From the NCBI GenBank assembly GCA_021495925.1, contig JAKEKT010000004.1, forward strand, positions 248,001-312,000: a stretch of 64,000 nucleotides of DNA, written 5' to 3'. Of this stretch, positions 22,022 through 33,199 are shown in pieces. The stretch's first letter is position 1. Every line of letters starts with the position of its first letter. The notes under the pieces are model-generated. The model had not been told where the DNA came from, did no database searches, and saw nothing but the letters and a program-made list of their open reading frames with translations. This DNA comes from Diplodia intermedia (lineage: Eukaryota; Ascomycota; Dothideomycetes; Botryosphaeriales; Botryosphaeriaceae). The position numbers were made by a program, and so were the translations under genes.

Positions 22022-22543
22022 TTAATCGACTTTAGTCTGACAAAAGAACGGCCTTCGAAAAGGAAGTAGGGTAGCGCAGTTACCAAGTCTCGCCGAGATC
22101 GTCTTTCTCAGCGCAAGCTCGGCTGCGTAAGTGAGGTGAATCCCAGTCAAAGAGACTATCCGGAGCTTTAACTTTGCTTTGAGGATCTTCAGCTCGGCCT
22201 TGACGCTCGGTAGCTTCAATCCGTCAAATATCTGAAGCTGAGATAGAGTGACGTCCATCGCGTTCTGTTGTACCTTCTGCTCGAGGCAAGAAATAATCCA
22301 ATCTGCCAAGTCAATCTTCTTGTGAATTGGTTGAGACATCACCTTATGTACGGGACTACACGCCAGGAAGTACTTCTCCATGCCACTAAGCACGACGGCC
22401 TTGCCAGGGTGAGAAAGCTCGCAGTCCTCTGCTTCCTTCGAAAAGCCTTTCGTTCCTTGGAACGAAGTGGAAGCTCGTTTCCAAGATTTCTCAATCAAAT
22501 CACCACCATTGCCCAAGCACCCCAGCATATCACCGTTTAACAT
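22022..22543 (-). CDS. Hypothetical protein (weak ORF candidate)
   Basis: Uninterrupted ATG-to-stop frame of 173 residues with fairly balanced composition (Leu, Lys, Ile and Ala-rich helices, four internal Cys) in a region that is not GC-extreme, unlike the chance frames around it. No domain, signal peptide or family is recognised, and no introns were needed. It could equally be a chance frame or a degenerate gene. It sits about 90 bp from a foldback element, which argues for caution. Confidence 0.25.
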   Translation of the reverse strand: MLNGDMLGCLGNGGDLIEKSWKRASTSFQGTKGFSKEAEDCELSHPGKAVVLSGMEKYFLACSPVHKVMSQPIHKKIDLADWIISCLEQKVQQNAMDVTLSQLQIFDGLKLPSVKAELKILKAKLKLRIVSLTGIHLTYAAELALRKTISARLGNCATLLPFRRPFFCQTKVD

Positions 22544-22632
22544 CTTAAGACCGGCACGGCGGGCGATGAAATAAATTACCCACCTGCATTTGCCTTACAC
22601 AGATGCCACATCATCATGTTTATAGGCAGTTA

Positions 22633-22703
22633 ATTGAATACAAGAGCCGGACGTAAATGCGGGAATTTAAAACTTACATTCATGTCCGGATCTTGTATTC
22701 AAT
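22633..22703. repeat. Foldback hairpin element B (71 bp)
   Basis: The left arm ATTGAATACAAGAGCCGGAC plus GTAAATG pairs with a right arm ending at 22703, matching at 24 of 27 positions around a 17-nt AT-rich loop (GGAATTTAAAAC). The layout and core (TTGAA...CCGGACG...AATG) match the hairpin at 40627-40705, though the stem bases in between differ. Confidence 0.75.
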
Positions 22704-22751
22704 CACCCATCCCATGTCAAATTTTCCATGAGCCAGATGCGGAGGGGCAAT

Positions 22752-22767
22752 TTCTTTTGTCACCCGC
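22752..22767. repeat. Isolated copy of the MITE terminus
   Basis: TTCTTTTGTCACCCGC is the same sequence as the right terminus of the element at 13055-13194. It lies 48 bp to the right of foldback hairpin B. In the 13-kb element the terminus likewise lies about 42 bp beyond the arm sequence, so the two loci share an arrangement. Confidence 0.55.
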
Positions 22768-25700
22768 CGTGACGGCGCTGCAAAAGACCTCACCCACCAT
22801 CCCATGCAGCTGCTCACTTCCGGGATGGCGAACAGAGTTCACCTTATATGCACCGGGACACAACACCAGTGCTTTCGAAGCGGGAGTAACCAGTACGTAA
22901 ACTGGGGATCCTGCGGTTCCTTTCTACAACTTTGGGCGTTGGAAATGACCATGTGACCACAACCGGGCCTCGCACTCTCTTCCTTCTCAGCCTTCCGTCT
23001 TCCGCGGATATTACCGCGGCGTACGCCTAGAACGGTCCTATTTCTAATGATACACCGTCGCGGAAAGAAGCGGTAGCACGAATCAAGCTACATTAAGCGC
23101 AGTAACTGAGAGATGGTTGGACAGTCACAAAGCAGCCGCACACTCCCTCCGACATTTCGATTATTACGTCGCCGACCTATTCCACACTAAACACACTAAA
23201 GAAAGTCGAAAAAACTTCGATGTGTCTGCGTTATTGGCGTGGGAGTTGCGGAGGGTTTGGGACGGGAGCGGAGAGAAGGGCCAACGTATCGTTCAGGCGA
23301 GAGCTGGGAGTGAGAGTGATGACAAAGACACTCAGAGCTGATGATGAAAGGGATTGGTGCGAAGTGAGCATAGTTGGGCTTTGATGGCTTCCTATCAGAA
23401 CTGTGGTAGACTTGACAGCTCGTCACTCAGTGACAAGAGTTACATGCATCTGCTGGCTCGCATGCGAGACAGGGGAGGTGAGCGTTGCAAGGCCACCGCC
23501 GACAAATATAGACTACTGGTACCAAGACAGAAAAAAGTAAAAGCACATGAAAGCATCCTGTACCATTCGTTGACTGATGACGCGTCGATAAACCCAAACA
23601 AAACGGTAAAGCGGAACTCACGTGATTTGAGACCCCTTTCGTGTTTGACTCGGGATGCTTGTCCCAGGCGTCCCGATACTATGAACATTTATGAATCCAA
23701 AACAGGGACAGCGAACACCTGTTGTGGCATGCAGTAGAGGTCTGTCTCCCACTGCTCGTCTACATCAACCTTCTAGGGAGTTCTTATACCGGATCGAGTA
23801 AGTTTTGCCACTGAGTGGCCGCCTGGTCTCAGGAATCGAGGCTAGAGAAAGAATAGGTCGATCGAGGTCCACATCGTGGATATCGATTGCGGTAAAGGAT
23901 CAGCGATTGGGTAAGAAAGCCCATCAGTTAGTCAGAGAGGGAGTAGTTCAAGGCATCCACTTATTCGAAGAGTCTGCAGGGTATGGGTACATAGATAAAG
24001 TGGTTCGTGTGCAGGTCGACAGATTGTACCGGTCAGGAGCTTTTAGAAGCTAAGGGTGCAAGGGAAGGATGCCGAAATCGGCAGGATGTCAAGGGTCCAG
24101 GGTCCCGAATATGAGTAGTCGAGTCAATACTGCGCATTGCTTTTCCGTGAAGAATGGAGGCTGTGCAACGTGAAACGGGTTTGCTCTTGCAGAACCCCAT
24201 GTTCCTACATCCAATGAGGGTGGATGTCAGTCCCAGGCGACGAGAGCATGCGAAGCCTTTCGGCGCGACCCAGCACTAGAGGGAGGGAAAGGTGATCCGC
24301 ATCGTCGAGGCCAGAGCCGGGCACTAGCAGAGCAATCTGCCGAGGCTTAGATCTGGCGATCTCGTCGATTTGATTTTCCCTGGCGGGAAGTCCCCTTGGT
24401 GTGCTCCTATCTCGTGTTCGGACGAGCATGGCCGCGAGCCGAAGGGGATAGCAGCAGAGCGCAGGACTAATTCGGCACCGCGGCAGAGCAGTGATGTCAA
24501 GCGGAGGGCCGGATCGAATGCACAAGCGGCGGCTTTAACACGCAGCAATTTCCACGATTGCCTGGCTTGCTAAGTTTAGTGGCGCCGGGGACGTGCGGAG
24601 CATTATGCGAGAGCGCTATTGAGCTGGGATCGAGGCCATGGAACGTCGAATCTGGCAGCGGAGATTCATTGATGCGGGAGAGACTCGGGCCAGACTGGAT
24701 GTGTCGCGGCCTTCGGGCAGATCTGCTCGCGTGGTCAGAGGCGAGTTCCGCGGGCCAACGGGCTGCGGCAGGGCCTGAACAGTGCTCTCGAAGAACACGC
24801 CAAAATAGCACCAGAGGAGAGTACCGGCGCGGATATTGGGGATCGCTTGCGGCGGGACCCGTGGGAATCATCGAGAGAGCTGGTGTGGTCCACCGTATAG
24901 CGTTCCTGGAGAGGCGCATGGCCACGCGCAGGTGCCGGCGGGTATGTGACTGTGGTTTCTGCGTGGGTTTGCGAGGGCGCTCGGTAGAGAGACGATCAAA
25001 CAGGCACAACGAGTCCGAAACACCGCGTCGGCGAAGTGCACGGAAAGGGCGGGCTGGTGGTGCGAGCGGAAGAACCGCGGGGGCAGGCCATGCCGCATCG
25101 GGCAATCGACAACCGGCGAAGCTCCGTCTTCAGCACCGACGATGCTTGGCATCATGCAGACCTCGGGCCCCTGTGTCGCATCACCCGGCGAAAAACACTG
25201 CCACCTCCTCGAGCCCGATGGAGGTCCAGCGTCCGGGGGAGCAGGAGGATGGAAACATTTGCATTGCGCACCGCACCGAGCGGGCCTAGCAAAAGCTTGA
25301 GCCGCCCGCCACGGCAGGAACCTTGCCGCGCTGACAGCATGGCGCGCTCCCCCGGTGCTGGCCTTGCATTTGCTGCTGGCGGGCACACGAAGCAATGGCG
25401 GCTCGCGGTGCTGACTGCGTGTGTGCGTGAGAGAGGTGCAGCTTGACGAATGACGAGCGTGGCGGCAGTTGACCGACTGCTACCGGCGGCAGGCAGCGTC
25501 AGCGCGAGGAGAGCAGGTGGAGCTTGGGCCTCTGATGGATTCTCGTCGCTCGAAGCACGCCCCAGAACATCACGCCCGGCGGGCCCGAGCCGCCAGTCAT
25601 GGCCAGCAAGCGTGTCGAAACACCGGCCCTCGCGCCGGACGAGGCAGTCGGCCTCCCGTCATTGAGCCACACCCACGCGGGACCCGGACTCCGCAAGGCC

Positions 25701-26460
25701 ACGGCGGGCCGGCCTGGCGAGGCTCCCCTGCGTGCTGCATAAGGGTGCAGTTTCTCCAGGCGGCGGCCAATTGGGTGCTGACAGGGCGGGTACGGCGTGC
25801 GATTGGCGGGCGTTGAGCGGAAGTCGGGCGAGTAGTCGCGCGCCTGAAACGGGCCGTTGGCCAGCAGCTTGCAGTGTGGCTGCACAGCGTGGCCGCCAGC
25901 TCTACGCGAGCCTGGGGCTGCACACGGCAACAGCGGCGGCGCGTGGCGCGTGGCGCTGGCTGCAGGCACCAGGCCCTCGCCCAAAGCAAGAGGCTGGCCG
26001 GAGCAGACGGCCAGAATTGTCGGCGCAGTACCTGCATTAGCGCGGCTCGACGGGGAAAGCGCAGCCTGGACGGGCCTGCCCCGAGGCGCTCTATCGTTTC
26101 ACCGCGAGAGCCGGGGCCGCCAGCTCTCGCTCCACCACCCTCCACCCTGCTCACCTCCCGCAGTGTTTGCAGTCCGTGGGCTCCACTGGCCCCAACCCAT
26201 GGCTGACCCATGTTTCAGACCCGCCGACCCTCCCCCGTGCCGCCCGCGTATATGTATGCCCACCATGCCGCCCATCACCGGCTTCTCTCCCCAGTCGTCT
26301 TTCCAGTTCATTCCTTTCGTTGTTGACTGCGAAGCTTCTCTCAAGCCAGAGTCAATCGTTCTCTTTGGTTTTGAGCTCTCTCTTTTTTTAATAGCCTCCA
26401 CACTCTGCCAGTCGCGGCACCCTACCATCGTTATCTAGTTAGTTCGAACCTACCGTCACC

Positions 26461-29400
26461 ATGAAGACGGCCACCTCCTTCCTTATTGGTGGTATTGCTG
26501 CCCAGCAGGCTGCGGCTGTAAGTTTTCTCCGCCCCGCCCCCGCCTCAGCACGCCTCGTTCTCTAACACCAGCCAGACCTTTGGCCTTGGCGGCTCCGCCA
26601 GCCTCGGAGGCTCGCTCAGTGGCTCTCTCGGTGGCTCGCTCAGTGGCTCCGCCTCCCTCGGTGCGTCGCTTGGTGGCTCCCTCTGGGGTGGCAGCAGCGG
26701 AAGCGACTGCTTCAGCACTCCTTCCAACACCAACAACGAGTGTACCGACTCTCAGAAGTCCGGCTGGGACTGGTCCGGCATCGCTGTCGGTGCCAGCATC
26801 GGCTCGTCCTACTCTGGCTTCGATGTCTCCGGCCTGACTTGCAAGAACAACTTCGGCAAGCGCGACCCCATCACCAAGCGTACCTTCGGCAGCAAGTGCG
26901 CCTCCGGCACCATCACCAAGAAGGCGGCCAGCAACCCCAAGATCGAGTGCTCCGGCTCCCAGAAGGAGAAGGGCTTCTCCGTCGGCGAGTTCCACGTCTC
27001 GACCAGCGTCGACACCCCCGTCGAGTTCCACTATGGCATGCCTGACGGCTCCACTTGCAAGCACACCTCCTCCTGCAGCTCGGGCGGTACCACCGTCAAG
27101 AACGAGCAGTGCGGTGGTGCTACCTCCGTCACCTGGAAGCTCCCCGACAACAGCGACAACGAGGACTGCGAGTTCGGCATCCACAGCATTGGCTGGGAGT
27201 GCGGCTCCAACGGCGGCTCCAGCACCGCTACTGTCTCCACTGCCTTCAGCGCCTCCACCGGCGGCGTCGGCTTTGGCGGCAGCCTCTCCCAGAGCTTCGG
27301 CTCCGGCCTGTCGACCCTCCTCAGTGTTCCTGCTGTGAGCACTCCCGAGGTCTTCACCCCCTCCTTCGTCTTCCCGTCTGGCGGCTCCCCCAGCGTTGCC
27401 ACCAGCGTCGCCACCCCTGGCTTCCCCGGCTCGCCCAGCGTCCCCGGTGTTGATGTCCCCACTCCTGGTGTCCCGGTCATCACGACCCCTGCTGCCCCGG
27501 CTTCTTCTGATGTCAGCGGCGGCTTCAGCTCCGGCGTCAGTGTCCCCTTCTCGCAGAACGGCACTATCCCCGCTGGCTTCACCGCCTCCACCGTCTACGC
27601 TACCTCGGTCTACACCATCACCTCTTGTGCCCCCGAGGTCACCAACTGCCCGGCCCGCTCTGGCACCCCTGCCGTTGTCACTTCGGTTGTCGCCATCTCG
27701 ACCACCATCTGCCCCGTCACTGCTACTCAGACCGGTGGCGCTTCCGTTCCGTTCGGCTCTTCGCCGTCCGCTCCTGCCAGCTCTGGTGTCAGCGGCCTGG
27801 TCTCGACCCCTGCTGGTTCTTTCCCCGGCGGTTCGACTCCCGGCTTCGGTGGCTTCCCCACCGGCAGCTCTCCCGCCTCGTCTGCTACCTCTGCTGCTCC
27901 GTCTGCCGACTGCCCCGGCGTTCTCCCCAAGTGCTTGAACACCTGGATCACCAAGGTCGGATGCTCCGGCAACACCGATACCGACTGCTACTGCAAGGAG
28001 GTCGACTTCATCAAGAAGGTCATTGACTGCGTTGACAGCCGCGGTGGCAGCGACGATGAGATTTCCCAGGCTCTGTCTTACCTTACCGGCATTTGCGCTG
28101 CCTTCGTCCCCGAGAACCCCGGTCTGATCACCAACGTCCCCACCACCATCACTCTCGGTGTCCCTACGCAGACTCCTGGTGTCTCTAGCGGTGTCTCGGG
28201 CGAGGCCAGCACTCCTGTCGGCGGCTCCATTGTCTCTTACTCGACTTCGACTGTCTACGCCACCCAGGTCCACACCATCACCTCGTGCGCCCCTGAGGTC
28301 ACCAACTGCCCGGCTCGCAGCGGCACCCCTGCTGTTGTCACCTCTGTCGTCCCCGTTTCCACGACTGTCTGCCCCGTCACTGCTACCGAGACTCCTGCTG
28401 GCTCTGCTCCCGCTGGCTCTGCTCCCGCTGTCTCTGCTCCCGCTTCGTCCGGCGCTGAGGGTGTTGTCTCCAGCCCCGCTGCCTCTGCCCCTGCTTCGTC
28501 TGGTGTTGAGGGTGTCACGTCTGCTCCTGTCCCTGTCATCACCACTTCTCTCTCGACCTCGACCATCTACAGCACCGCTTTCAGCACTGCCATCACCACC
28601 GATGAGTCTGGCAGCAGCTCGGAGGTCGTTGTCACTCAGACCGTGTCCGTTGGTACCACCATCTGCCCTGTGACCGCCACCCAGACTCCTGCTGGCTCTG
28701 CCCCGGCCTCTTCCGGTGCCGAGGGCGTCGTCTCCAGCCCTGCTGCCTCCAGCCCTGCTGCCTCCGGCCCTGCTTACGCCCCCGCCTCTTCCGGCGCCCA
28801 GGGTGTTGTTTCCAGCCCTGCTGCCTCCGGCCCTGCTTCCGCCCCCGCCTCTTCCGGCGCCCAGGGTGTTGTTTCCAGCCCGGCTCCCTCCGCCCCTGCC
28901 CAGACCACCGTTGTCACTTCGTACTCGACCTCGACCATTGTCAGCACCGCCGTGTCCACGAGCACGACCGTTGACGAGTCCGGCAGCTCCTCGGAGGTTG
29001 TTGTCACCCAGACCGTCTCCGTTGGCACCACCATCTGCCCTGTCACTGCTACGCAGACTGTCCCTGCCGCGCCCGTTTCTAGCGGTGTCGAGGGCGCTGT
29101 CTCCTCCCCCGCTGCCAGCGCTCCCGCGTCTGCCGGTGTCACTCCTGCCCCGTCTGGCCCAGCCGCCGGAAGCTCGGCCCCTGTTCCCGTCGCCTCGTCT
29201 GGTGTCGAGGGTGTCACTTCGGCTCCCGCGCCTGTTCAGAGCAGCCAGCCCGTGACCACGATCTCCATCGTCCAGACCGTCACTGTTCCCTGCACCGCCA
29301 CTGAGGGTGAGTCTGCTGGCTCCACCATCCCCGGCAGCTCGACGACCAGCGTCATCTCGACCGCTGTCACCGTCCCGCAGGTCGCTTTCACCACCCAGAC

Positions 29401-29692
29401 CGTCACCGTCTCTGGCGTTCCCACGGTTCAGACTGGCCTTGCTCAGGGCACCCCCGCCTCGGCGCCTGCCACCGCCACCCCTTCGGCGGTTGTGGCTTCT
29501 TCTGCCGCGGTTGACGGCGGCTACGCTACCTTCAGCTCCGTCGTCGTCCCGGCCATCACCACCCCGGTCGTCGGCACCCCCGTTGGCACCCCCGTCAGCA
29601 CTCCTCCTGCCTACACTGGCGCCGCCTCTTCTCTCAAGAGTGCCGGCTCCATGGTTGGCGCCGGTGTCCTGGCTGCCATCTTCATGCTCTAA
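26461..29692 (+). CDS. Secreted GPI-anchored CFEM-like, Ser/Thr/Ala-rich cell-wall protein
   Basis: Exons 26461-26517 and 26576-29692 (58-nt intron) give 1057 residues. Residues 1-19 (MKTATSFLIGGIAAQQAAA) form a signal peptide that ends exactly at the intron. Next come Gly/Ser repeats and a Cys-rich domain (about 64-228) with a KR site (FGKRDPITKRTFG). A long Ser/Thr/Ala/Pro/Val stalk follows, broken by a CFEM-like module at about 465-526 (C-x6-C-x9-C-x7-C-x-C-x11-C...C). It has seven cysteines where CFEM normally has eight. Stalk repeats include TITSCAPEVTNCPARSGTPA (twice), TICPVTAT-type blocks (four) and SSGAQGVVSSPAASGPA-type units. The last 20 residues (GSMVGAGVLAAIFML) are a GPI-attachment signal. 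Such proteins sit in the plasma membrane/cell wall. CFEM proteins are linked to haem uptake, adhesion or virulence, but no specific role can be read here. Strong C-ending codon bias suggests high expression. Confidence 0.9.
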
Positions 29693-30720
29693 GCGTGCTT
29701 TGTTTTGAATGTGTAATGTGTATCTGGAATACCAAGACGCTTGCTTTGCACTCAACACACTCATCAGCGGTTTCCTATCTCTTGTTTCAACTGTGTATAG
29801 TTTCCACCATCACTCTTTCTTTAGTCAGCATCTGGGAAAAACGGAAAGCGATCTGAAGCAGAAGAAGAAATGACTTGACTGTCTTTCCATCTTTCTGAGC
29901 AGCGATTGGCTTATCAGCCTCGCTGAGGTAATAATAAGTGAAAAAGGATATAGCGGATCTTTGAAAATCTAGACTTTTATCCTGAAAACATTCTCGTCCC
30001 ATTTGTGAATACGGCAACTCGCGCTGCTCTCCTCAATGCGGACTTCTGTCCGGAGATGGCAAGAAAGAAGAGGATGGAAACGGTTCAAACTAGTTGAGCT
30101 GGTTTTTTCAGACTACTTATGACGATCCCGTGACGATCCCACGACGATCTCACGAGTCTCGAACATCAAGACGGTTGGCTCTAGGGAAGTCGTGTTTCAG
30201 CCTGTTTCTTTCCCCCCTCCGCTCGGGTCGTACGCCACGCGAACCCACGCAATCAACGCCATGCGCTCCAACGCCCGGATACCGTAACCGACGACACCGA
30301 CCACATGTTCCCAAAACCCCCGTGGATGGGTGGAAGCGCCACACACTCCACTTGAAGCCATGCCATGTACCCCAGCGCCGCCGCGCGCCCGATCCGCGGC
30401 CAACAGTTCTTTCCCGTCTCAGGGGCTCGTCGTCGGTCATAGGTATCGGGGATAAGCCACACTCCGTCCTGTAGGAGCGGGGTGGCTGAGGGCACGTGGG
30501 AAGGTCATTTGGAGGATGGTTGTGGAGATGTAGGATGGGGAAGTCAGGGAAGTGCCGTGCCGGGTGGCATTGGATGGGGTTTGTGGCGTTTCGAGCTTTG
30601 GGGTTGCGGAGCAGTCCCTGTTATTGCTATTACACGCATATATCCCTTCACATGTCTTGTTTTTCGTATCAAGGGCGTGAGTGCTTTCGAATACAACACC
30701 TGGATCTCGCGCTGCAGATC
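29693..30720. other. Intergenic region between the CFEM gene and the HET remnant
   Basis: It contains the CFEM gene 3' UTR at its left end. About 30150-30500 is GC-rich with overlapping frames on the minus strand that match no family I recognise. They may be decayed sequence once downstream of the HET fragment. Confidence 0.4.
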
Positions 30721-31214
30721 TTAGATGTTGGCTTTCAAAGCTCTGAGAGGGACGTGATTTCCCCAGCAGTGGCTGAGCGCAGCGTAGGCCTCTTGTGACT
30801 CGACGCCGTCGGCAATGTAGAGGTGTGGCACGTCCCCTTCTGATCCTACTGCTATGACCCTTGATGGCAACACTGCTCCAGCTGCGTTCGAACAACCTTC
30901 ATGATTGCTACTGCACTGCGAGAACCACGTGCGTAGAACTGCAGCAGAACCTCGACGCACTTCCAGTAGTCCTCCCATTCCTCTTTTGTTTTCACTTTTC
31001 CCTTGCATCTCTCCGTGCCCTCATTTTTCTGCCCGCAGACCGCCATCTCCACCGGGAAAAAATCCCGACATGCATCGTCCTTCGGTTGTATCTTCACATC
31101 GAAGATCTCGAACTCGAAACCACCACAAGAATTTTCGGTCGCACAATGGAACATGGCACAAACAAGACAGCCATGCTGTCTCGCCGTGGCGAGCAGATGC
31201 TCGTAGAAGATCAA
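30721..31214 (-). pseudogene. HET-domain (heterokaryon incompatibility-type) gene remnant
   Basis: Two overlapping minus-strand frames carry pieces of one HET protein. The first (31214-30852) begins MIFYEHLLATARQHGCLVCA, a typical cysteine-bearing N-terminus. The second (to 30721) holds LRTWFSQCSSNHEGC (the W-x3-C-x3-H-x2-C motif), then AVLPSRVIAVGS and the hallmark YAALSHCWGNHVPLRALKAN. The frame stops immediately after this first HET block (TAA at 30721-30723), and no continuation of the roughly 150-residue domain is recognisable further on. A frame change between the halves could be an unrecognised intron or a frameshift, but loss of the rest of the domain marks it as broken. HET genes control non-self recognition and decay rapidly. 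Confidence 0.65.
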
Positions 31215-32319
31215 GCGATGGTGTAAGTCTTGCCGGCATCCTGCCTCCTGTGCACTAGGGCTGGGTATATCAAGTCCTCAAGCAGATCCACGCGCAGGTC
31301 GAGTCAGACATGGCAGCGGGCTCGGTGGACCTCAGCCTCCTGGGAATGGGAGAAAGCGTTGTAAAACTGATCGATCGCTTTCGCCGAGTAAGGGTTCCGG
31401 GGCAACCAGAGGCCGCAGTCCTCGTCAGCAGGAGTCACCCGCATCGGATGTTTGGGAAAGGTCGGCCCGTGTCCATGGGTTCGCTCCAAATAAGATGGCG
31501 TAATGGACCAAGGTGGGTGGGAGGATCATGTATTACACGGGAGTTGGGGGAAGACACTCGGGTGTCCCAAAAAGCCGTCATGTGCCTGATAGCGGGGTTG
31601 CGTCTTAGGCAGCAGCGATCTGCAACTGCTTAGCAAAAAGGTATAGAAAGAACAAAAGGAGTGTTTTCTCTAGGCCTGGTTCTGGAAGTCATCACGTATT
31701 CATGGCCTCGTCGACGGGGAGATGGAGAACATGTCCGTACGCATACGATGCATTTTCAAGGTTAATGATGCATGCTCCCACAGCACACGACAACATTATA
31801 CGAGCTGGAGATTTTGGCACAGAATCGGGTATCTTGCCGATGGTCTCTTGTTGTGTCTCTTGGCGGATAGGTCTCGTAACACGAGACTGATATAGGGCAC
31901 ATGCCATCTCAGATCTTCTAGATTTAGCTCGCCATCTATAGTGCCACCGTTATTATCGTGGATGACAAGATTGATGCCATTAATCCCCTTACCCACACAT
32001 CCGTCGTCGAGCTTTCCGCCGCCCTATAAAGGGATGGGAGCAAGGCGAGATACGTTATCAAGGGAACGACCATAAACCAAGCCGAATAGCATTTGACACC
32101 ACTGTCACCCTTTATCTTCTCTCTGCTTCTCAGAATTCGATTCGCATTTCAAGCCATGCTCGTTTTCGCCTCTTTTTCCCTCATCATTCACCCTCCGGTT
32201 CAGACGCAACTTCTCCGCAGCCCAGACCGGCGACAACTTGGCCTGCACAACCGAATCCTCCGTGATCCCCCATTTGCCTTCAAGAAGTTGCAAAGGTTTT
32301 GTTTTGCTTGTCTGTGTCA
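31215..32319. other. Intergenic, AT-richer, no gene recognised
   Basis: Short frames on both strands only. One minus-strand frame near 31800-32000 has protein-like composition (GINLVIHDNNGGTIDGELNL) but ends quickly and matches nothing convincingly. It may be another decayed gene. Confidence 0.4.
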
Positions 32320-32838
32320 TTAGAAGATTTGATACAATTGTGTGCGTCTTCCCCGCCGCCCCTCGATCCCAACCACCAAACTAGCACCCAAACTCCCCAA
32401 CAGCGCCGTCCTAACCCACGCGCCGCTCGCCCCTGTTGCCGTCGCCAAGTCGCGCGCAAAGTCGGTGAAGAGCGTCGAGCTGAGCATCCAAGACCATAGC
32501 TGCGCGACCATCATCTTCAACGACGGGATGGGAAAGGGGTCGAGCCGCCGGGCGGCGCAGAAAGCGCTGTAAGAGAGGCGGAGGAAGGAGAGCATGTGAT
32601 AGGAGATGGAGGCGAAGGAGGCGGCTGCGAGGGAGGTGAGGGCTGTGAGGCGGCGGCGGCGGCGGCGGTAAGCCAAAGAGGAACGGGAGGAGGATTGTGG
32701 TGGATAAAGACGTGGGAGAAGGCAGTGGCGGTTGTGGAGGTAGATGATGATGCGTGTTGATAGGATAAGGGCGGTTGCGATGTAGGAGATGAAGAGGGCG
32801 GTGCCGACGTAGTTCGTTGGTGGGTTGAGCAGATCCAT
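32320..32838 (-). CDS. Multi-pass membrane protein, apparently short at the C-terminus
   Basis: Single frame of 172 residues from the ATG at 32838. N-terminal MDLLNPPTNYVGTALFISYI then ATALILSTRIIIYL forms one hydrophobic helix, a basic loop (RRRRRR) follows, then LTALTSLAAASFASISYHML, a Trp-rich segment (AQLWSWMLSSTLFTDFAR) and a last helix ending GASLVVGIEG. This resembles a family of uncharacterised ascomycete integral membrane proteins that, from memory, have six or seven helices. Here the frame ends about when the later helices would begin (EGRRGRRTQLYQIF), so either an intron and further exons were missed or the gene is truncated. Function unknown. Confidence 0.5.
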   Translation of the reverse strand: MDLLNPPTNYVGTALFISYIATALILSTRIIIYLHNRHCLLPRLYPPQSSSRSSLAYRRRRRRLTALTSLAAASFASISYHMLSFLRLSYSAFCAARRLDPFPIPSLKMMVAQLWSWMLSSTLFTDFARDLATATGASGAWVRTALLGSLGASLVVGIEGRRGRRTQLYQIF

Positions 32839-33199
32839 TATTTTGGGCGAAGTCGTGAGCAGGAGAGTAGCCTTGAGGGAGGTTCAGCTGTGTCAAATTA
32901 GGTGGGTGAGCTTTTGGACCTAACATGTTGTCGTCGATGTTTTGCCTGTAGACGTCATGGAAGACGGGATCGACGGTGCTAGTGCTGGCTCCCGCTCCAA
33001 CCACGCAGCTTCACTGTTGTCTACTGTTGTCTACCCTGAACTGAAAGTCATTTACTTTTCCATAGCCCGATGTACCAATGAAGCACAATGCAACTCCGTC
33101 GAATGCTTCCCCCAAAAAAAGAAAGAAAGAGAAGTGGTATGATCAACCAAAACAACCAGTTTGGTTCGTGACCTCTCCTCCGCCAATTCAGCATACCGT
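32839..33199. other. Short gap between membrane protein and TRM1
   Basis: It contains the promoter of the membrane-protein gene and the 3' UTR of TRM1, both on the minus strand. Nothing else was seen. Confidence 0.45.

Larger units (their letters stand above)
21586..26460. other. 4.9-kb region without a well-supported gene
   Basis: It lies between the divergent starts of the helicase-like gene and the CFEM gene. It contains a weak ORF candidate (22022-22543), a foldback hairpin (22633-22703) and a MITE terminus (22752-22767). About 24500-26100 is strongly GC-rich with only arginine/alanine/proline-rich chance frames. The last 200 bp before 26461 is CT-rich with TATATG near 26250, compatible with a strong fungal promoter. 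Confidence 0.5.

Noticed and set aside
26483..29764. 1093-codon open frame antisense to the CFEM gene
   Set aside because: Its translation is a Gly/Arg/Asp/Ala-rich low-complexity mirror of the sense codons (GCC, TCC, ACC and GTC read backwards). The sense strand has signal peptide, Cys domains and GPI signal, and the antisense has nothing domain-like.
31692..31996. Possible degenerate cyanovirin-N-like fragment on the minus strand
   Set aside because: Only a weak resemblance over about 20 residues, with stops and frame changes. Not enough to name a domain.
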